Counted from the first letter of the stretch, positions 45,685 to 55,972 are shown. The stretch is 64,000 nt of DNA from Dyella sp. C9 (GCF_003332825.1 NZ_QIRF01000002.1:372001-436000); one strand, 5' to 3'. Numbers and translations are program-made. The notes: a model not told the origin generated them from the sequence alone.

Positions 45685-46068
45685 TCAGTCGAGCACCATG
45701 ATGGCATCGACCTCGACGTCGGCCACCTTGGGCAGCGCCGACACCTCGATGGTGGAGCGCGCCGGATACGGTGCGTGGAAATACTCGGCCATCACGTCGT
45801 TGACAGTGGCGAAGTGGCCAAGATTGGTGACGTAGATGCCCACGCGCACGATCTTGTCCAGCGAGCCGCCGGCCGCTTCGGCCACGGCCTTGAGGTTGTC
45901 GAACACGCGGCGCGTCTGCGTGGCGATGTCGCCCTCGATCATCATGCCGGTGGCCGGATTCAACGGAATCTGGCCGGAAAAGTACACGGTGTTGCCTGCG
46001 CGCACGGCCTGCGAATACGGGCCGATGGCGGCAGGAGCCTTGTCGGTGGCGATGATTTCTCGGGACAT
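45685..46068 (-). CDS. ridA: RidA family reactive imine/enamine deaminase
   Basis: ATG 46068, eight bases after GAGG, gives the family-typical 127 residues. The opening [20 protein letters not shown] and the catalytic region with conserved Arg ([13 protein letters not shown]) and Glu are intact. RidA hydrolyses 2-aminoacrylate and related reactive imines arising from PLP enzymes, protecting metabolism. It sits between spoT and recG on the same strand. Confidence 0.94.
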   Translation of the reverse strand: MSREIIATDKAPAAIGPYSQAVRAGNTVYFSGQIPLNPATGMMIEGDIATQTRRVFDNLKAVAEAAGGSLDKIVRVGIYVTNLGHFATVNDVMAEYFHAPYPARSTIEVSALPKVADVEVDAIMVLD

Positions 46069-46178
46069 GGATGAGCCTCGTGGTGATGTTGCAGGCGACC
46101 AGTCTAGAGCGAGAACCGCTTGAAGAGGAGAGACGGACCCCGCCGAAAACCGCGCCGCACCCATCGGGCGCGCTGCGC

Positions 46179-48344
46179 TTACAGCGGGTAGCGGTAGGCG
46201 CCGCTCACCACGCCGGTGCGCCGCACGCGGCGGATCACTTCGGCCAGGTGCTTGCGGTTCTTCACTTCCAGCGCGAACAGCAGCGTGGCCGCGGAGGCAT
46301 CACGCTCGACGTATTCCACGTTCTCGATGTTGGAATTGGCCGCCGCGATCGCCGCCGCCACCGTGGCGAGCACGCCCGGACGGTTGATGACTTCGATGCG
46401 CAGTTCGGCGCGATAGTCGCCCTGCACATCGCGATCCCATTCGATGGCCACGCAACGCTCGGGCGACTTGCGCAGCTCGACCACGTTCGGGCATTCCACG
46501 CGATGCACCACGATGCCCTTGCCCGACGACAGGTAACCGATGATCTCGTCGCCCGGCAGCGGATGGCAGCAATTGCCGAAGCTGAGCACGCCGCGCTCGG
46601 CACCGGTGATGCGGATCTTCTCCGCCGCGTGCGGCGACTGCTGCACGTCGGTGGACTTCTTGCCGCGCGCCGCCACCAGCTGGCTGGCCACCAGATGCGG
46701 CATTCGATTGCCCAGCGCGATGTCGGACAGCAGTTCCTCCAGGCGCTTGAGCTTGGAGGTTTCAAGGAAGCGGTCGAGCACGGCCGGCGGAATCGCATCC
46801 AGGCTGGTGCCCAGTGCATCCAGCGCGCGGTCGAGCATGCGATGGCCGAAGTCGACCGCATCCTCGTGCTGCAGGTGCTTCAGGTATTGGCGGATCGCGG
46901 TACGCGCCTTGCCGGTGACCACCGATTCCAGCCAGGCCGGATTCGGCAGGGCGGACGGTGCCGTGATGATTTCCACCAGCTGGCCCGACTCCAGCCGCGT
47001 GCGCAGCGGCACCAGCTTCTTGTCGACGCGCGCGGCCACCGCATGGTCGCCCACGTCGGTATGCACCGCATAGGCGAAATCGAGCGCCGTGGCATTGCGC
47101 GGCAATGCAAGGATGTCGCCGCGAGGGGTGAACAGGTAGACCTCGTCCGGGAACAGGTCGATCTTGACGTTCTCGATGAACTCCGACGACGAGGCCGTGT
47201 TGGCCTGGCTGTCGGCCAGCGAGGACAGCCATTCGCGGGCACGCGCCTGCGCGCTGTTGGCCGGGCCGGAATCGGTCTTGTAGGCCCAGTGCGCGGCCAC
47301 GCCGCGCTCGGCCACCGAGTCCATCTCGGCGGTGCGGATCTGCACCTCGATCGGCGCGCCGAACGGCCCCAGCAGCACGGTGTGCAGCGACTGGTAGCCG
47401 TTGGCCTTTGGGATGGCGATGAAATCCTTGAAGCGGCGATCCACCGGCTTGTAGAGGCTGTGCACGGCGCCCAGCGCCATGTAACAGCTCATCGCCGAGT
47501 CGACCACCACGCGGAAGCCGTAGACGTCCATCAGCTGCGCGAACGTCTTGTGCTCGTTGCGCATCTTCGAATAGATGCTCCACGGCGACTTGATGCGCCC
47601 GACCACGCGTGCGGACAGGTGCTCGGCGCCGAGGCGATGCGACAGCGCGGCCTCGATCTTGCCCATGGCCTCGCGGCGATTGCCCAGCGCGGCGCGGATG
47701 CGCTCGCTGATCACGCGATAGCGGTCGGGATACAGCGCGCGAAAGCCCAAGTCCTGCAACTCCGCCTTGAACTTGTTCATGCCCAGGCGCTGCGCAATCG
47801 GCGCGTAGATCTCCAGCGTTTCGCGCGCGATGCGGCGCCGCGAGGCCGGGTCCTTGGCGCCCAGCGTGCGCATGTTATGCAGCCGGTCGGACAGCTTGAT
47901 GAGGATCACGCGCAAGTCGCGCGCCATCGCCAGCAGCATCTTCCGGAAGCTTTCCGCATCCGCCTCCTGGCGGCTGCTGAAGCTCATCTTGTCCAGCTTG
48001 GTGACACCGTCGACCAGTTCGGCGACGGTCTCGCCAAACTCGCTGGCCAGTTCGGTGCGGCTCAACGCGGTGTCTTCGAGGGTGTCGTGCAGGATCGCCG
48101 CGATGATGGTCTCGGCGTCCAGCCCCAGCTCGGCCAGGATGCCGGCCACGGCCACGGGATGCGTGATGTAGGGCTCGCCGCTCTTGCGGGCCTGGCCCTG
48201 GTGCGCCAGTGCGCCCACTTCGTAGGCGCGCACCACGCGTTCCACCTGCCCCTCGGGCAGGTAGGCCACGCGCTCCTTCAGGGCCAGCACGTACGGAGGC
48301 AGCGTCGACGAATCCAGGGGAGAGGAATCCGTGACGGCCGGCAT
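46179..48344 (-). CDS. spoT: Bifunctional (p)ppGpp synthetase/hydrolase SpoT
   Basis: The 721-residue protein has an HD hydrolase domain with HPVAVAGIL and the intact H-D-T-L-E-D, so hydrolysis should be active; a synthetase domain (about residues 235-370) with YSKM, GFRVVVD and [11 protein letters not shown]; a TGS domain (about 400-460); a helical part; and a C-terminal ACT domain (about 645-720). It degrades and makes the stringent alarmone. rpoZ lies 130 bases upstream on the same strand, as in the classic rpoZ-spoT unit. Confidence 0.96.
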   Translation of the reverse strand: MPAVTDSSPLDSSTLPPYVLALKERVAYLPEGQVERVVRAYEVGALAHQGQARKSGEPYITHPVAVAGILAELGLDAETIIAAILHDTLEDTALSRTELASEFGETVAELVDGVTKLDKMSFSSRQEADAESFRKMLLAMARDLRVILIKLSDRLHNMRTLGAKDPASRRRIARETLEIYAPIAQRLGMNKFKAELQDLGFRALYPDRYRVISERIRAALGNRREAMGKIEAALSHRLGAEHLSARVVGRIKSPWSIYSKMRNEHKTFAQLMDVYGFRVVVDSAMSCYMALGAVHSLYKPVDRRFKDFIAIPKANGYQSLHTVLLGPFGAPIEVQIRTAEMDSVAERGVAAHWAYKTDSGPANSAQARAREWLSSLADSQANTASSSEFIENVKIDLFPDEVYLFTPRGDILALPRNATALDFAYAVHTDVGDHAVAARVDKKLVPLRTRLESGQLVEIITAPSALPNPAWLESVVTGKARTAIRQYLKHLQHEDAVDFGHRMLDRALDALGTSLDAIPPAVLDRFLETSKLKRLEELLSDIALGNRMPHLVASQLVAARGKKSTDVQQSPHAAEKIRITGAERGVLSFGNCCHPLPGDEIIGYLSSGKGIVVHRVECPNVVELRKSPERCVAIEWDRDVQGDYRAELRIEVINRPGVLATVAAAIAAANSNIENVEYVERDASAATLLFALEVKNRKHLAEVIRRVRRTGVVSGAYRYPL

Positions 48345-48474
48345 GGATGTTCGGTCCCCGCTCAGGCGACCGCCTCGCAGCGCTTGATGGCGGCGAGAGT
48401 GGCGGCGTGCGTGCAGCGCAAAGCGCCGGACAAGCCGGCGCCAGGGAGCTGCTGACTACAGCCGCCGCCTTCCA

Positions 48475-48765
48475 TCAGTCGTCTCCGCCCTTGGAGAGGT
48501 CGTCGTCGACTTCGGCGGCAGCCCACTCCAGCGCCTCGCGCTCGGCGCGCTCACGCTCGGCCTTGTCGATCTCGTCGATGGTGGCCTGGTCGATGCGGCG
48601 GTCGGCGATTTCGCGAAGGGCAAGCACGGTCGGCTTGTCGTGATCGGGATTGACTGCCGGCTCGGCACCCTTGGCGAGCTGGCGGGCGCGCTTGGTCGCC
48701 ATCAGCACCAGTTCGAAGCGGTTGTCGACCACCTGCAGGCAGTCTTCGACGGTAATGCGGGCCAT
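48475..48765 (-). CDS. rpoZ: RNA polymerase omega subunit
   Basis: The 96-residue protein starts with [20 protein letters not shown] and continues through the conserved [10 protein letters not shown] and ALREIA segments, as in all omega subunits. It stabilises the beta-prime subunit and is a ppGpp binding site in proteobacteria. gmk, its usual upstream neighbour, is instead about 5 kb away beside yicC. AAGGAT precedes the ATG. Confidence 0.95.
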   Translation of the reverse strand: MARITVEDCLQVVDNRFELVLMATKRARQLAKGAEPAVNPDHDKPTVLALREIADRRIDQATIDEIDKAERERAEREALEWAAAEVDDDLSKGGDD

Positions 48766-48901
48766 CTGAAATCCTTAGGGAATAAAGCGACTTATCACGT
48801 GTCAGTGTAGCCAGCGGGCGCTTTGCTGGCAATGCAGCACAAGCCCGCGAGCATCGTTCAGGCAGCCTGCAGCCCGCACCCGTGAGACTTAATGGGCTCT
48901 G

Positions 48902-48931
48902 TACACAATAAAAAACCAACAAGTACAATAT
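48902..48931 (+). promoter_or_regulatory. Candidate promoter of mlaA
   Basis: TGTACA (48902-48907), an 18-base spacer and TACAAT (48926-48931) lie 33 bases before the chosen mlaA start in an AT-rich patch. Confidence 0.4.
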
Positions 48932-48963
48932 TGCATTCACTACAGCCCAGGACCGTTGCCGCG

Positions 48964-49827
48964 ATGCCGTCCTCCCTCCTCTCCTTCGCCAGGCGCTGCG
49001 CGCCGGTGGTCGCCGTCGCCCTGCTGGCCGGCTGCGCCATTGCCAAGCCGCGCACCGACGATCCCTACGAGAAGACGAACCGCAAGGTCTACGCCTTCAA
49101 CAACAGCCTCGACAAGGCCGTGGTCCGCCCGGTGGCCGTGGGTTACCGCAAGGTGACCAACCCGACCATCCGGCGTTGCGTGAGTGACTTCTTCACCAAC
49201 ATCCACATGCCGATCACGATCGCCAACGACCTGCTGCAGGCCCGTCCCAAGCAGGCCATCCAGGGCACCGGTCGCTTCGTGCTGAACCTGACCCTGGGTA
49301 TCGGCGGGTTCTTCGACCCGGCCAGCCAGCTCGGTATCCCGCTCAATGAGACGGACTTCGGCATCACCCTGGCGCGCTGGGGCGTGCCGGACGGCCCGTA
49401 CCTGATGCTGCCTTTCCTCGGCCCGACCACCGGACGCGACGTGTGGCGCCTGCCGGTCGATGGCTACTTCTTCGATCCACTGGGCTACTACGAGCGCAAC
49501 AACCACTACGAATACGGCCAGCAGTACCTGCCCGAAGTGCTGTATTTCGTGACCCTGCGTTCCAGCGCGATCGACGCCGAGAGCTTCCTCAACTCGGCCT
49601 ATGACCCGTATGCCTTCATCCGCGACGCCTACCGCCAGCAGCGCATCTACCAGATCTACGATGGCAACCCGCCGTCGGACGTGATCGACCAGATGCAGGG
49701 CCTGAAGGACAAGAACTTCGATCCCGACCAGCTGCTGGACGAGCAGCAGAAGTGGGAAAACAGCAAGCAGCAACAGCCGGCACCGCCGTCCCAGCCGACG
49801 CAGAACCCGCCGCAGGACAAGCAGTAA
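48964..49827 (+). CDS. mlaA: Outer-membrane lipoprotein MlaA (VacJ)
   Basis: ATG 48964 gives 287 residues with lipobox LLAGC (about Cys21) and the family signature DPYEKTNRKVYAFNNSLDK followed by the helical donut domain through RSSAIDAESFL. MlaA sits with porins in the outer membrane and removes mislocalised phospholipids from the outer leaflet, handing them to MlaC. The C-terminal Gln/Pro-rich tail is low complexity. It is transcribed toward the mlaFEDCB operon and ends at a shared terminator, whereas in E. coli mlaA is far from the rest. Confidence 0.95.
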   Translation: MPSSLLSFARRCAPVVAVALLAGCAIAKPRTDDPYEKTNRKVYAFNNSLDKAVVRPVAVGYRKVTNPTIRRCVSDFFTNIHMPITIANDLLQARPKQAIQGTGRFVLNLTLGIGGFFDPASQLGIPLNETDFGITLARWGVPDGPYLMLPFLGPTTGRDVWRLPVDGYFFDPLGYYERNNHYEYGQQYLPEVLYFVTLRSSAIDAESFLNSAYDPYAFIRDAYRQQRIYQIYDGNPPSDVIDQMQGLKDKNFDPDQLLDEQQKWENSKQQQPAPPSQPTQNPPQDKQ

Positions 49828-49857
49828 GCCGGCTGCACGGCGGTTGCGACAAACAAG

Positions 49858-49880
49858 AAAGGGGCCGCAAGGCCCCTTTT
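49858..49880. terminator. Bidirectional terminator between mlaA and mlaB
   Basis: AAAGGGGCC (49858-49866) pairs with GGCCCCTTT (49871-49879) around GCAA, with T at 49880 and A-rich sequence on the left. It serves both convergent units. Confidence 0.88.
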
Positions 49881-49903
49881 CTGTTGCGCGGCAGGGACCG
49901 GGC

Positions 49904-50212
49904 TCAGACCATCAGGTCTTCGACCTCGCACACGCTGGCGAGCAGATGCATGCCCTCGGGCATGTTGCGCACGGTCAGCCGATGGCCACGCTCGGCGGCC
50001 TGGGCCAGCACGGCGAGCACGCAGGCCAGCCCGGCGCTGTCGCTGCGGGTGATGCCGGAAAGATCCAGCGTGCCGCGGCCATCACGGGCGACCGCCTTGC
50101 CGATGGCATCCAGGGCCACCGCGGCATTGGCAAAGGTCAACGTGCCAGCCACCCGCACGCTGCCCGGAGTGGCCTCGTCGATCTGCGGGGGCGTACCGGC
50201 CGGGCTCGTCAC
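49904..50212 (-). CDS. mlaB: MlaB, STAS-domain subunit of the phospholipid transporter
   Basis: The 102-residue protein is a single STAS domain (VRVAGTLTFANAAVAL ... GTLDLSGITRSDSAGLACVL). The Ser/Asp loop (D-S-A-G) is the conserved regulatory site. In E. coli MlaB binds the MlaF ATPase and stabilises the MlaFEDB complex. Its ATG overlaps the mlaC stop by four bases, and it is the last gene of the operon. Confidence 0.92.
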   Translation of the reverse strand: MTSPAGTPPQIDEATPGSVRVAGTLTFANAAVALDAIGKAVARDGRGTLDLSGITRSDSAGLACVLAVLAQAAERGHRLTVRNMPEGMHLLASVCEVEDLMV

Positions 50213-50883
50213 TGCTGCGGCGCCTTGGTGTCCTTTTCCATGCTTTCCAGCGCCTTGTCGCCCTGGGTTTCCAGGTTGGTGATCAGCTGGTCGATGCCGA
50301 CCTTGCGAATCTCCGCATCGACCTGGTTGCGGTAGTTGGTGATGTAGGAAATGCCTTCGATGATCACGTCATAGGCCTTCCAGTTGCCGTCGCGATCCTT
50401 GCGGAAGGCGTAGTCAACGGCCACGGTCTTGCCGTCGTCCATCATCACCTGGCTGCGCACGATGGTGCGCTTGTCGTTGAGGTCGCCGGTGAACGGCAGC
50501 ACCTTCACGCGGCCGCGGGTGTAGTCGAGCAGGCCCTCGGCATAACGATGGGTGATCGAGTTGTAGAACGCCTTGGCAAAACGGGAGCGCTGCTCAGGCG
50601 TCGCCTCGCGGGCGTGCTGGCCGAGCACCAGGATCGAGGCATAGTCGATGTCGAAGTTCGGCAGGAACACGCTGTCGATCACGCCGATCAGCTTGTCGTG
50701 GTTGTTCTTCAACTCCTGCTGGTGGCCCTCGATGGCCTTGCCGAGCTGATCGGAGATCGACTGCACGATCTGCACCGGGGTCTGCCCGGTGGTTGCGCCC
50801 TGTGCCGCGGCCTGAGCGAACGCGGGGGCAGCAATCACGCTGCCGAAGGCAATGGCGGTGGCGATGGCCAGACTGCGCAACAT
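50209..50883 (-). CDS. mlaC: MlaC, periplasmic phospholipid-binding shuttle
   Basis: ATG 50883 gives 224 residues with a signal peptide (ending AFA, about residue 22). The mature protein matches MlaC: a helical/beta pocket protein, with FAKAFYNSITHRYAEGLLDY and the VDYAFRKDRDGNWKAYDVII segment. It ferries phospholipid between MlaA and MlaD. It lies 53 bases after mlaD and overlaps mlaB. Confidence 0.94.
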   Translation of the reverse strand: MLRSLAIATAIAFGSVIAAPAFAQAAAQGATTGQTPVQIVQSISDQLGKAIEGHQQELKNNHDKLIGVIDSVFLPNFDIDYASILVLGQHAREATPEQRSRFAKAFYNSITHRYAEGLLDYTRGRVKVLPFTGDLNDKRTIVRSQVMMDDGKTVAVDYAFRKDRDGNWKAYDVIIEGISYITNYRNQVDAEIRKVGIDQLITNLETQGDKALESMEKDTKAPQQ

Positions 50884-50936
50884 GGGGAAACTCCTGGACG
50901 GTAACTGGATGGAATATCGGGTCGCAGCGGGCCGGA

Positions 50937-51806
50937 TCAATGCTTGTCGCCGGCCTTGTCACCGGCATCCTTGTTGCCGGTGGACGACGACGAGGACGAG
51001 CCGCTGACCAGGAACTTGCCGATGAGATCCTCGATCTGCATGGCCGACTGGGTCAGCACCAGCTCGTCGCCATCCTTGAGCATGTCCGGCGAGCCGCCGG
51101 GCTGGATGGCAACGTACTGCGTGCCGATCAAACCACTGGTGAACACTGCGCCAGCCGAATCGTCGGGAATCTGGTTGTACTTCTTGTCGATGGCCAGGGT
51201 GACCTCGGCATCGAGCTTCACCGGATCGGCCTTCACCGACTGCACGCTGCCGATGGCTACGCCAGCCATCTTCACGGGTGCGCCCACCGAGAGCGCGCCG
51301 ACATTGGTGAAGCGCGCCTTGACCCGGTAGCTGCCAGCCAGGTTGTCGGCCGCGCCGCCGGCGCCGAAGAACTTGCCGAGCATCTCTTCCAGCTGCTGCG
51401 CCGGACGGGTCAGCGCCAGCGTGCCGCCCGCGGCAACCGCGTTCTTCGACGTGCCGTACTGGATGCCCACGTACTGGTCGCCCAGCAGGCCGCTGGTGAA
51501 GATGGTAGCCACCGAGTCATCGGGGATCTGGCTGTAGCGCTGGTCGATGGCCAGCTTCACGTCGGCCGTCTCCTTGCCCGGGTCGAGCACGATCGACTGC
51601 ACCTGGCCGATACGCACGCCCGCCACCTTCACCGGCGCGCGCTCCTTGAGCTGACCGATGTTGGCGAAATGCGCCTCCACCGTGTAGCTCGGGCCGCTGC
51701 TGCGGTTGGCCACCGAAGTGGTCTGGGTGGCGAGATAACCGAGCGCGGCAAAGCCGAGCACGATGAAAAGGCCGGTGCCGACGGCATAGGACGGTCTCTG
51801 GCTCAC
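50937..51806 (-). CDS. mlaD: MlaD-like MCE protein with two tandem MCE domains
   Basis: The 289-residue protein has one N-terminal helix (about residues 8-27) and then two MCE domains, at about 41-147 and 160-266. The halves are clearly homologous, roughly half identical by eye: both contain A-P-V-K-x-A-G-V-x-I-G-x-V-Q-S, Y-x-Q-I-P-D-D-S, F-T-S-G-L-x-G-x-Q-Y-V and G-K-F. A Ser-rich, then Lys/Asp-rich tail follows. E. coli MlaD has one MCE domain in about 183 residues. MlaD hexamers form the periplasmic lipid-binding ring; two domains would give a double ring. It is in mlaFEDCB order, so function in phospholipid transport is likely. Confidence 0.9.
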   Translation of the reverse strand: MSQRPSYAVGTGLFIVLGFAALGYLATQTTSVANRSSGPSYTVEAHFANIGQLKERAPVKVAGVRIGQVQSIVLDPGKETADVKLAIDQRYSQIPDDSVATIFTSGLLGDQYVGIQYGTSKNAVAAGGTLALTRPAQQLEEMLGKFFGAGGAADNLAGSYRVKARFTNVGALSVGAPVKMAGVAIGSVQSVKADPVKLDAEVTLAIDKKYNQIPDDSAGAVFTSGLIGTQYVAIQPGGSPDMLKDGDELVLTQSAMQIEDLIGKFLVSGSSSSSSTGNKDAGDKAGDKH

Positions 51807-51858
51807 GGCACGTTCCTCAATGCAAAGTGGTGGTTGACGTTCATGGCGGCGCTCGCGG

Positions 51859-52632
51859 TCACATCAGGAAGGCAGTGAGCACGAAGTCGAGCGCCAGGAT
51901 GGCGATGGACGAGGCGACCACGGTGCGGGTGGTGGCGTAGGCCACGCCCTCGCTGGTCGGCGGCGTGGTGTAGCCCTGGAACACGGCGATCAGCGAGACC
52001 ACCGTGCCGAACACGATGCTCTTCCACAGCACGCCGTTGATAACGTCCTTCACCACCTCGACGGTGGCGGTCATGTTCGACCAGAAGGTGCCGTTGTCGA
52101 TGCCCAGCCAGGTCACGCCGACCAGGTGGCCACCGAAGATGCCCATGGCGCAGAACACGCAGCACAGCAGCGGCATGGCGATGATGCCGGCGATGAAGCG
52201 CGGCACGGCCACGTAGGCAATGGGGTCCACCGCCATCATCTCCATGGCGGCGATCTGGTCGGTGGCCCGCATCAGGCCGATCTCGGCGGTGACCGAGGTG
52301 CCGGCGCGGCCGGCGAACAGCAGCGCGGTGACCACCGGCCCCAGCTCACGGTAAATGGCGATGGCCACCACCGTGCCGGTGGCCGAGGTGCCGCCGAAGA
52401 TCGACAGCACGTCGTACAGCTGCAGACCGAGCACCATACCGACGAACAGGCCGCAGACCATCACGATGATCAGGCTCATCGCGCCCACGAACCACAGCTG
52501 GCGCACCGTCTCGCGGAGATGGCGCAGGCTGCGCGGCACCGCCGCCAGCATGCGCAGCAGGAACAGCCCGCAGTTGCCGATCTGCTCGAGCGAGCGCAGC
52601 ACGACGTTGTCACGACTCATCGACGCGCTCAT
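51859..52632 (-). CDS. mlaE: MlaE, permease of the phospholipid transporter
   Basis: ATG 52632 overlaps the mlaF stop and gives 257 residues, the family's usual length. Hydrophobic helices and the MlaE motifs YRELGPVVTALLFAGRAGTS and TAEIGLMRATDQIAAMEMM are present. The dimer forms the membrane part of MlaFEDB. Translational coupling with mlaF is implied by ATGA; mlaD follows after 52 bases. Confidence 0.95.
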   Translation of the reverse strand: MSASMSRDNVVLRSLEQIGNCGLFLLRMLAAVPRSLRHLRETVRQLWFVGAMSLIIVMVCGLFVGMVLGLQLYDVLSIFGGTSATGTVVAIAIYRELGPVVTALLFAGRAGTSVTAEIGLMRATDQIAAMEMMAVDPIAYVAVPRFIAGIIAMPLLCCVFCAMGIFGGHLVGVTWLGIDNGTFWSNMTATVEVVKDVINGVLWKSIVFGTVVSLIAVFQGYTTPPTSEGVAYATTRTVVASSIAILALDFVLTAFLM

Positions 52633-53465
52633 GCGCCACTCCCTGGAAAGCCGAGCGAGGCGGCATAGTCGCCAGCCGGATACTGGAACGGCACGGGACC
52701 GTCGGCCTCGCCGCCAAAGAACTGGCGCGTCCACGGTGAGCCATCGTCGGCAATGGTGCGCGGATCACCCTGCGCCACGACCTTGCCGTTGGCGATCAGG
52801 TAGATGTGGTCCGCCACCTGCTTGATCGCCTCCAGCTCGTGCGCCACCAGCACGCTGGTGATGCCCAGCGTCTGGTTGAGCGTACGGATGAGCTTGAGCA
52901 CCTGGTTCAGCGCGATCGGATCCAGGCCGACGAAGGGTTCGTCGTAGAGGATCAGCATCGGGTCGAACACGATCGCGCGAGCCAGCGCCACGCGCCGCGC
53001 CATGCCGCCAGAAAGCTCCGACGGCATCAGGCTAGCGGCGCCGCGCAGGCCCACGGCCTGCAGCTTGGTCAGCACGATGTTGCGGATCAGTACTTCCGGC
53101 AGGTCGGTGTGCTGGCGCAGCGGAAACGCCACGTTCTCGAACACGTCGTAGTCGGTGAGCAACGCTGAATTCTGGAACAGGTAGCCGATGCGCTCGCGCA
53201 GCTCGAACAGCTTTTCGCGCGACAACGCGGGCACGTTGTTGCCATCCACCCATACTTCGCCGGCGTTGCCACGCATCTGGCCGGTGATGTGCTTGAGCAA
53301 GGTGGTCTTGCCGGTACCGCTGGGGCCCATGATCGCGGTGATCTTGCCGCGGGGGATATCCATGTCCAGCGCGTCGAACACCTTCTTGCCGTTGAGCACC
53401 GTGGTCAAGCCACGGACACGCACCAGGGCGTTGTCGTCTGGCTTGGCGCTAACGGGATCGGTCAT
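52629..53465 (-). CDS. mlaF: MlaF, ATPase of the phospholipid transporter
   Basis: ATG 53465 gives 278 residues. Motifs are Walker A GPSGTGKT, Q-loop YLFQNSALLTDYDVFEN, signature LSGGMARR and Walker B LILYDEPFVGLD, matching MlaF, including the M-A-R-R signature form. It drives lipid movement between inner membrane and the MlaD ring. It is the first gene of the operon, and longer N-terminal extensions were rejected because they lack family similarity. Confidence 0.94.
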   Translation of the reverse strand: MTDPVSAKPDDNALVRVRGLTTVLNGKKVFDALDMDIPRGKITAIMGPSGTGKTTLLKHITGQMRGNAGEVWVDGNNVPALSREKLFELRERIGYLFQNSALLTDYDVFENVAFPLRQHTDLPEVLIRNIVLTKLQAVGLRGAASLMPSELSGGMARRVALARAIVFDPMLILYDEPFVGLDPIALNQVLKLIRTLNQTLGITSVLVAHELEAIKQVADHIYLIANGKVVAQGDPRTIADDGSPWTRQFFGGEADGPVPFQYPAGDYAASLGFPGSGA

Positions 53466-53657
53466 GGCGTATGTCAGGCGAGGGAAAGGCGCAAAGTAAC
53501 GGAAGACGGGACCGAAGGCCATGCGCCCATCGTCGGGCCACTCAGCCTTCGCTAACAAAACAAGGACTTGCGAACGGGTCCGGATCGCTCCACCAGCCAT
53601 CCTGCGAAACGCCGGATGGCCGGTCAGGGTGAGCGGCCCAGCCCCGGGGCGAACACG

Positions 53658-54299
53658 TCAGGCCAGCAGCTCGGCGATCAGCGCCTCATGCCGCTGCCAC
53701 TGCAGGGTGCTGCGCTGTCGCACCGCGCGCACGATGGCCTGCAGGTCACCCAACGCGACGTCGAAGTCGTCGTTGACAATGATGTAGTCGAACTCGTGCG
53801 CGTGGGCGATTTCCTCGCGCGAGTTGTGCAGGCGGCGGGCAATAACCTCGGCACTGTCCGAGCCGCGGCCGCGCAGGCGGCGCTCCAGCTCGGGCCGCGA
53901 CGGCGGCAGGATGAACACGCTCACGCAGTCGGGCTTGCTCTTGCGGATCTGCCGCGCGCCCTGCCAGTCGATTTCCAGCAGCACGTCGCGCCCCTGCTCC
54001 AGCAGGGTATTCACCGTATTGCGCGAGGTGCCGTAGAGGTTGCCGTGCACTTCGGCATGCTCAAGGAAAATGCCTTCGGCGATCTCACGCTCGAACTCGG
54101 GACGCTCGACGAAATAGTAGTGCCGCCCGTACTGCTCACCCGGGCGCGGGGGACGCGTGGTGTGCGAAATCGACAGCGAAATGGCCGGTTCGCGTTCCAG
54201 CAGCGCGTTCACCAGCGTGGACTTGCCGGCACCCGACGGTGCGGCCACCACGAACAGGGTGCCCCCGGCATCCGACAGCAGGGAGGTCTCGGTACTCAT
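53658..54299 (-). CDS. gmk: Guanylate kinase
   Basis: The 213-residue enzyme has the P-loop APSGAGKS near residue 18, the GMP-binding [20 protein letters not shown] and the lid R-x-R-G region ([10 protein letters not shown]). It phosphorylates GMP to GDP. Its ATG overlaps the yicC stop by four bases, so the pair is an operon. In E. coli gmk is next to rpoZ and spoT; here those are about 5 kb away. Confidence 0.96.
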   Translation of the reverse strand: MSTETSLLSDAGGTLFVVAAPSGAGKSTLVNALLEREPAISLSISHTTRPPRPGEQYGRHYYFVERPEFEREIAEGIFLEHAEVHGNLYGTSRNTVNTLLEQGRDVLLEIDWQGARQIRKSKPDCVSVFILPPSRPELERRLRGRGSDSAEVIARRLHNSREEIAHAHEFDYIIVNDDFDVALGDLQAIVRAVRQRSTLQWQRHEALIAELLA

Positions 54300-55156
54300 T
54301 CGATGTTCTGCACCTGTTCGCGCATCTGCTCGATCAGCACCTTCAGGTCCACCGCCGCGTTCGTGCTGCGCACGTCCACCGCCTTGGAGCCCAGCGTGTT
54401 GGCCTCGCGGTTGAATTCCTGCATGAGGAAATCCAGGCGACGGCCGACCGGTTCCTTGGTACCGAGCACGCGGCGCGTCTCGGCGATATGAGTGCTGAGG
54501 CGGTCGAGCTCTTCGTCCACGTCGCTGCGGGTGATCTGCAGCACCAGTTCCTGTTCCAGGCGACCCGGATCGGCCGGCTGCTTGAGGTCGGCCAGGCGTG
54601 ATTCCAGGCGCGCGCGCAGGCCCTCGCGGATCTGCGGCATGAAGCTGCGCACGTCGGCGACGATGCGCTCGATCGCGTCCAGGCGCTCCTTGAGGAGCTC
54701 GGCCAGCTTGGCGCCCTCGCGCTCGCGGGTGGCGGTGAGCGCATCGAGTGCACGGTCGAGCACCTCGATCAGTGCCGCCTGCAACACTTCCGGATCCACC
54801 TCCGACTGCTGCAACACGCCCGGGAAGCGCAGCAGTTCGGTGAATTCGATGTTCATGCGCGGGAAGCGCGCCTCCAGGTCCAGCGCCAGCTCGGACAGGC
54901 GCCCCAGGGCCGCCGCGTTCACCTGCAGCGAATCGGCACGGGTCTCGCCACGCAGGCGCACGGTGACGTCCACCTTGCCGCGCGACAGGCGGGCCGCGAT
55001 GCGCTCGCGCAGCGCCGGCTCGAACAGGCGCAGGTCGTCCGGCAGGCGCGGACTGAGCTCCAGGTAACGGTGGTTGACCGTGCGCAGCTCGCAGCTGAGC
55101 GTGCCGGCCGGACCGGTCGTCTCGGCGGAGGCGTAAGCCGTCATGCTGCGAATCAT
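54296..55156 (-). CDS. yicC: YicC-family endoribonuclease
   Basis: The 286 residues match Yic[11 protein letters not shown] at the start, [20 protein letters not shown], and the C-terminal [20 protein letters not shown] with conserved Glu residues. The E. coli protein is an RNA-cleaving enzyme linked to small RNA turnover. It is divergent from rph, another RNA enzyme, across 80 bases, and coupled to gmk. Confidence 0.94.
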   Translation of the reverse strand: MIRSMTAYASAETTGPAGTLSCELRTVNHRYLELSPRLPDDLRLFEPALRERIAARLSRGKVDVTVRLRGETRADSLQVNAAALGRLSELALDLEARFPRMNIEFTELLRFPGVLQQSEVDPEVLQAALIEVLDRALDALTATREREGAKLAELLKERLDAIERIVADVRSFMPQIREGLRARLESRLADLKQPADPGRLEQELVLQITRSDVDEELDRLSTHIAETRRVLGTKEPVGRRLDFLMQEFNREANTLGSKAVDVRSTNAAVDLKVLIEQMREQVQNIE

Positions 55157-55236
55157 CGGAAACCTGCGGTATCGGGAAAGGCCGCAATGGTAAACTTTCC
55201 CGCCCTGCCTTGCCCAATGCCTAAGGCCCGCATTCC

Positions 55237-55968
55237 ATGAGTTCTTTCAGCCGCCCCCGCGGCCGCGCCAGCGATCAGCTGCGCACGGTCACCATCGAAC
55301 GCCACTTCACCCGCCACGCCGAAGGTTCGGTACTGGTCAGTTTTGGCGATACCCGGGTGCTGTGCACCGCCAGCATCGAGGACCGCGTGCCGCCGTGGCT
55401 GCGCGGCAAGGGTGAAGGCTGGATCACGGCCGAGTACGGCATGCTGCCGCGCGCCACCAATACGCGCATGCAGCGCGAAGCCGCCCGCGGCGGCCAGGGT
55501 GGCCGCACCATGGAGATCCAGCGCCTGATCGGCCGCAGCCTGCGCGCCTGCGTGGATCGCCAGGCCCTGGGCGAGCGCGTGATCACGCTCGACTGCGACG
55601 TGATCCAGGCCGACGGCGGCACCCGTACCGCGGCGATCACCGGCGCCTATGTGGCGCTGGTCGACGCGGTGACCCTGCTGATGAAGCGCGAGAACCTTCG
55701 CCGCAACCCGGTGGTGGGCGCGGTGGCCGCGGTATCGGTGGGCATCTACCAGGGCGTGCCGGTGCTCGACCTGGATTACGCCGAAGACTCCAGCTGCGAC
55801 ACCGACATGAACGTGGTGATGAACGACGGCGGCGGCTTCATCGAGGTGCAGGGCACCGCCGAAGGCCACGCCTTCCGCCGCGACGAGATGGACGCGCTGC
55901 TTGGCCTCGCCGAAAAGGGCATCGCCGAGCTGGTCGCCGCCCAGCGCGCCGCGCTCGGGTTGCCCTGA
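55237..55968 (+). CDS. rph: RNase PH
   Basis: The 243-residue protein contains the full RNase PH fold, with [20 protein letters not shown], the phosphate-site [20 protein letters not shown] and [18 protein letters not shown]. It trims the 3' end of tRNA precursors phosphorolytically. It begins a tightly packed run (gaps of three to four bases) of rph, GNAT, rdgB and hemW. Confidence 0.96.
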   Translation: MSSFSRPRGRASDQLRTVTIERHFTRHAEGSVLVSFGDTRVLCTASIEDRVPPWLRGKGEGWITAEYGMLPRATNTRMQREAARGGQGGRTMEIQRLIGRSLRACVDRQALGERVITLDCDVIQADGGTRTAAITGAYVALVDAVTLLMKRENLRRNPVVGAVAAVSVGIYQGVPVLDLDYAEDSSCDTDMNVVMNDGGGFIEVQGTAEGHAFRRDEMDALLGLAEKGIAELVAAQRAALGLP

Positions 55969-55972
55969 GCGC

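Noticed and set aside
46071..48455. Open frame of 794 codons on the plus strand opposite spoT
   Set aside because: Shadow of spoT codon structure; no signal, domain or ribosome site.
54300..55217. N-terminal extension of guanylate kinase
   Set aside because: It runs in another frame through yicC; guanylate kinase starts at 54299 with an ATGA overlap.
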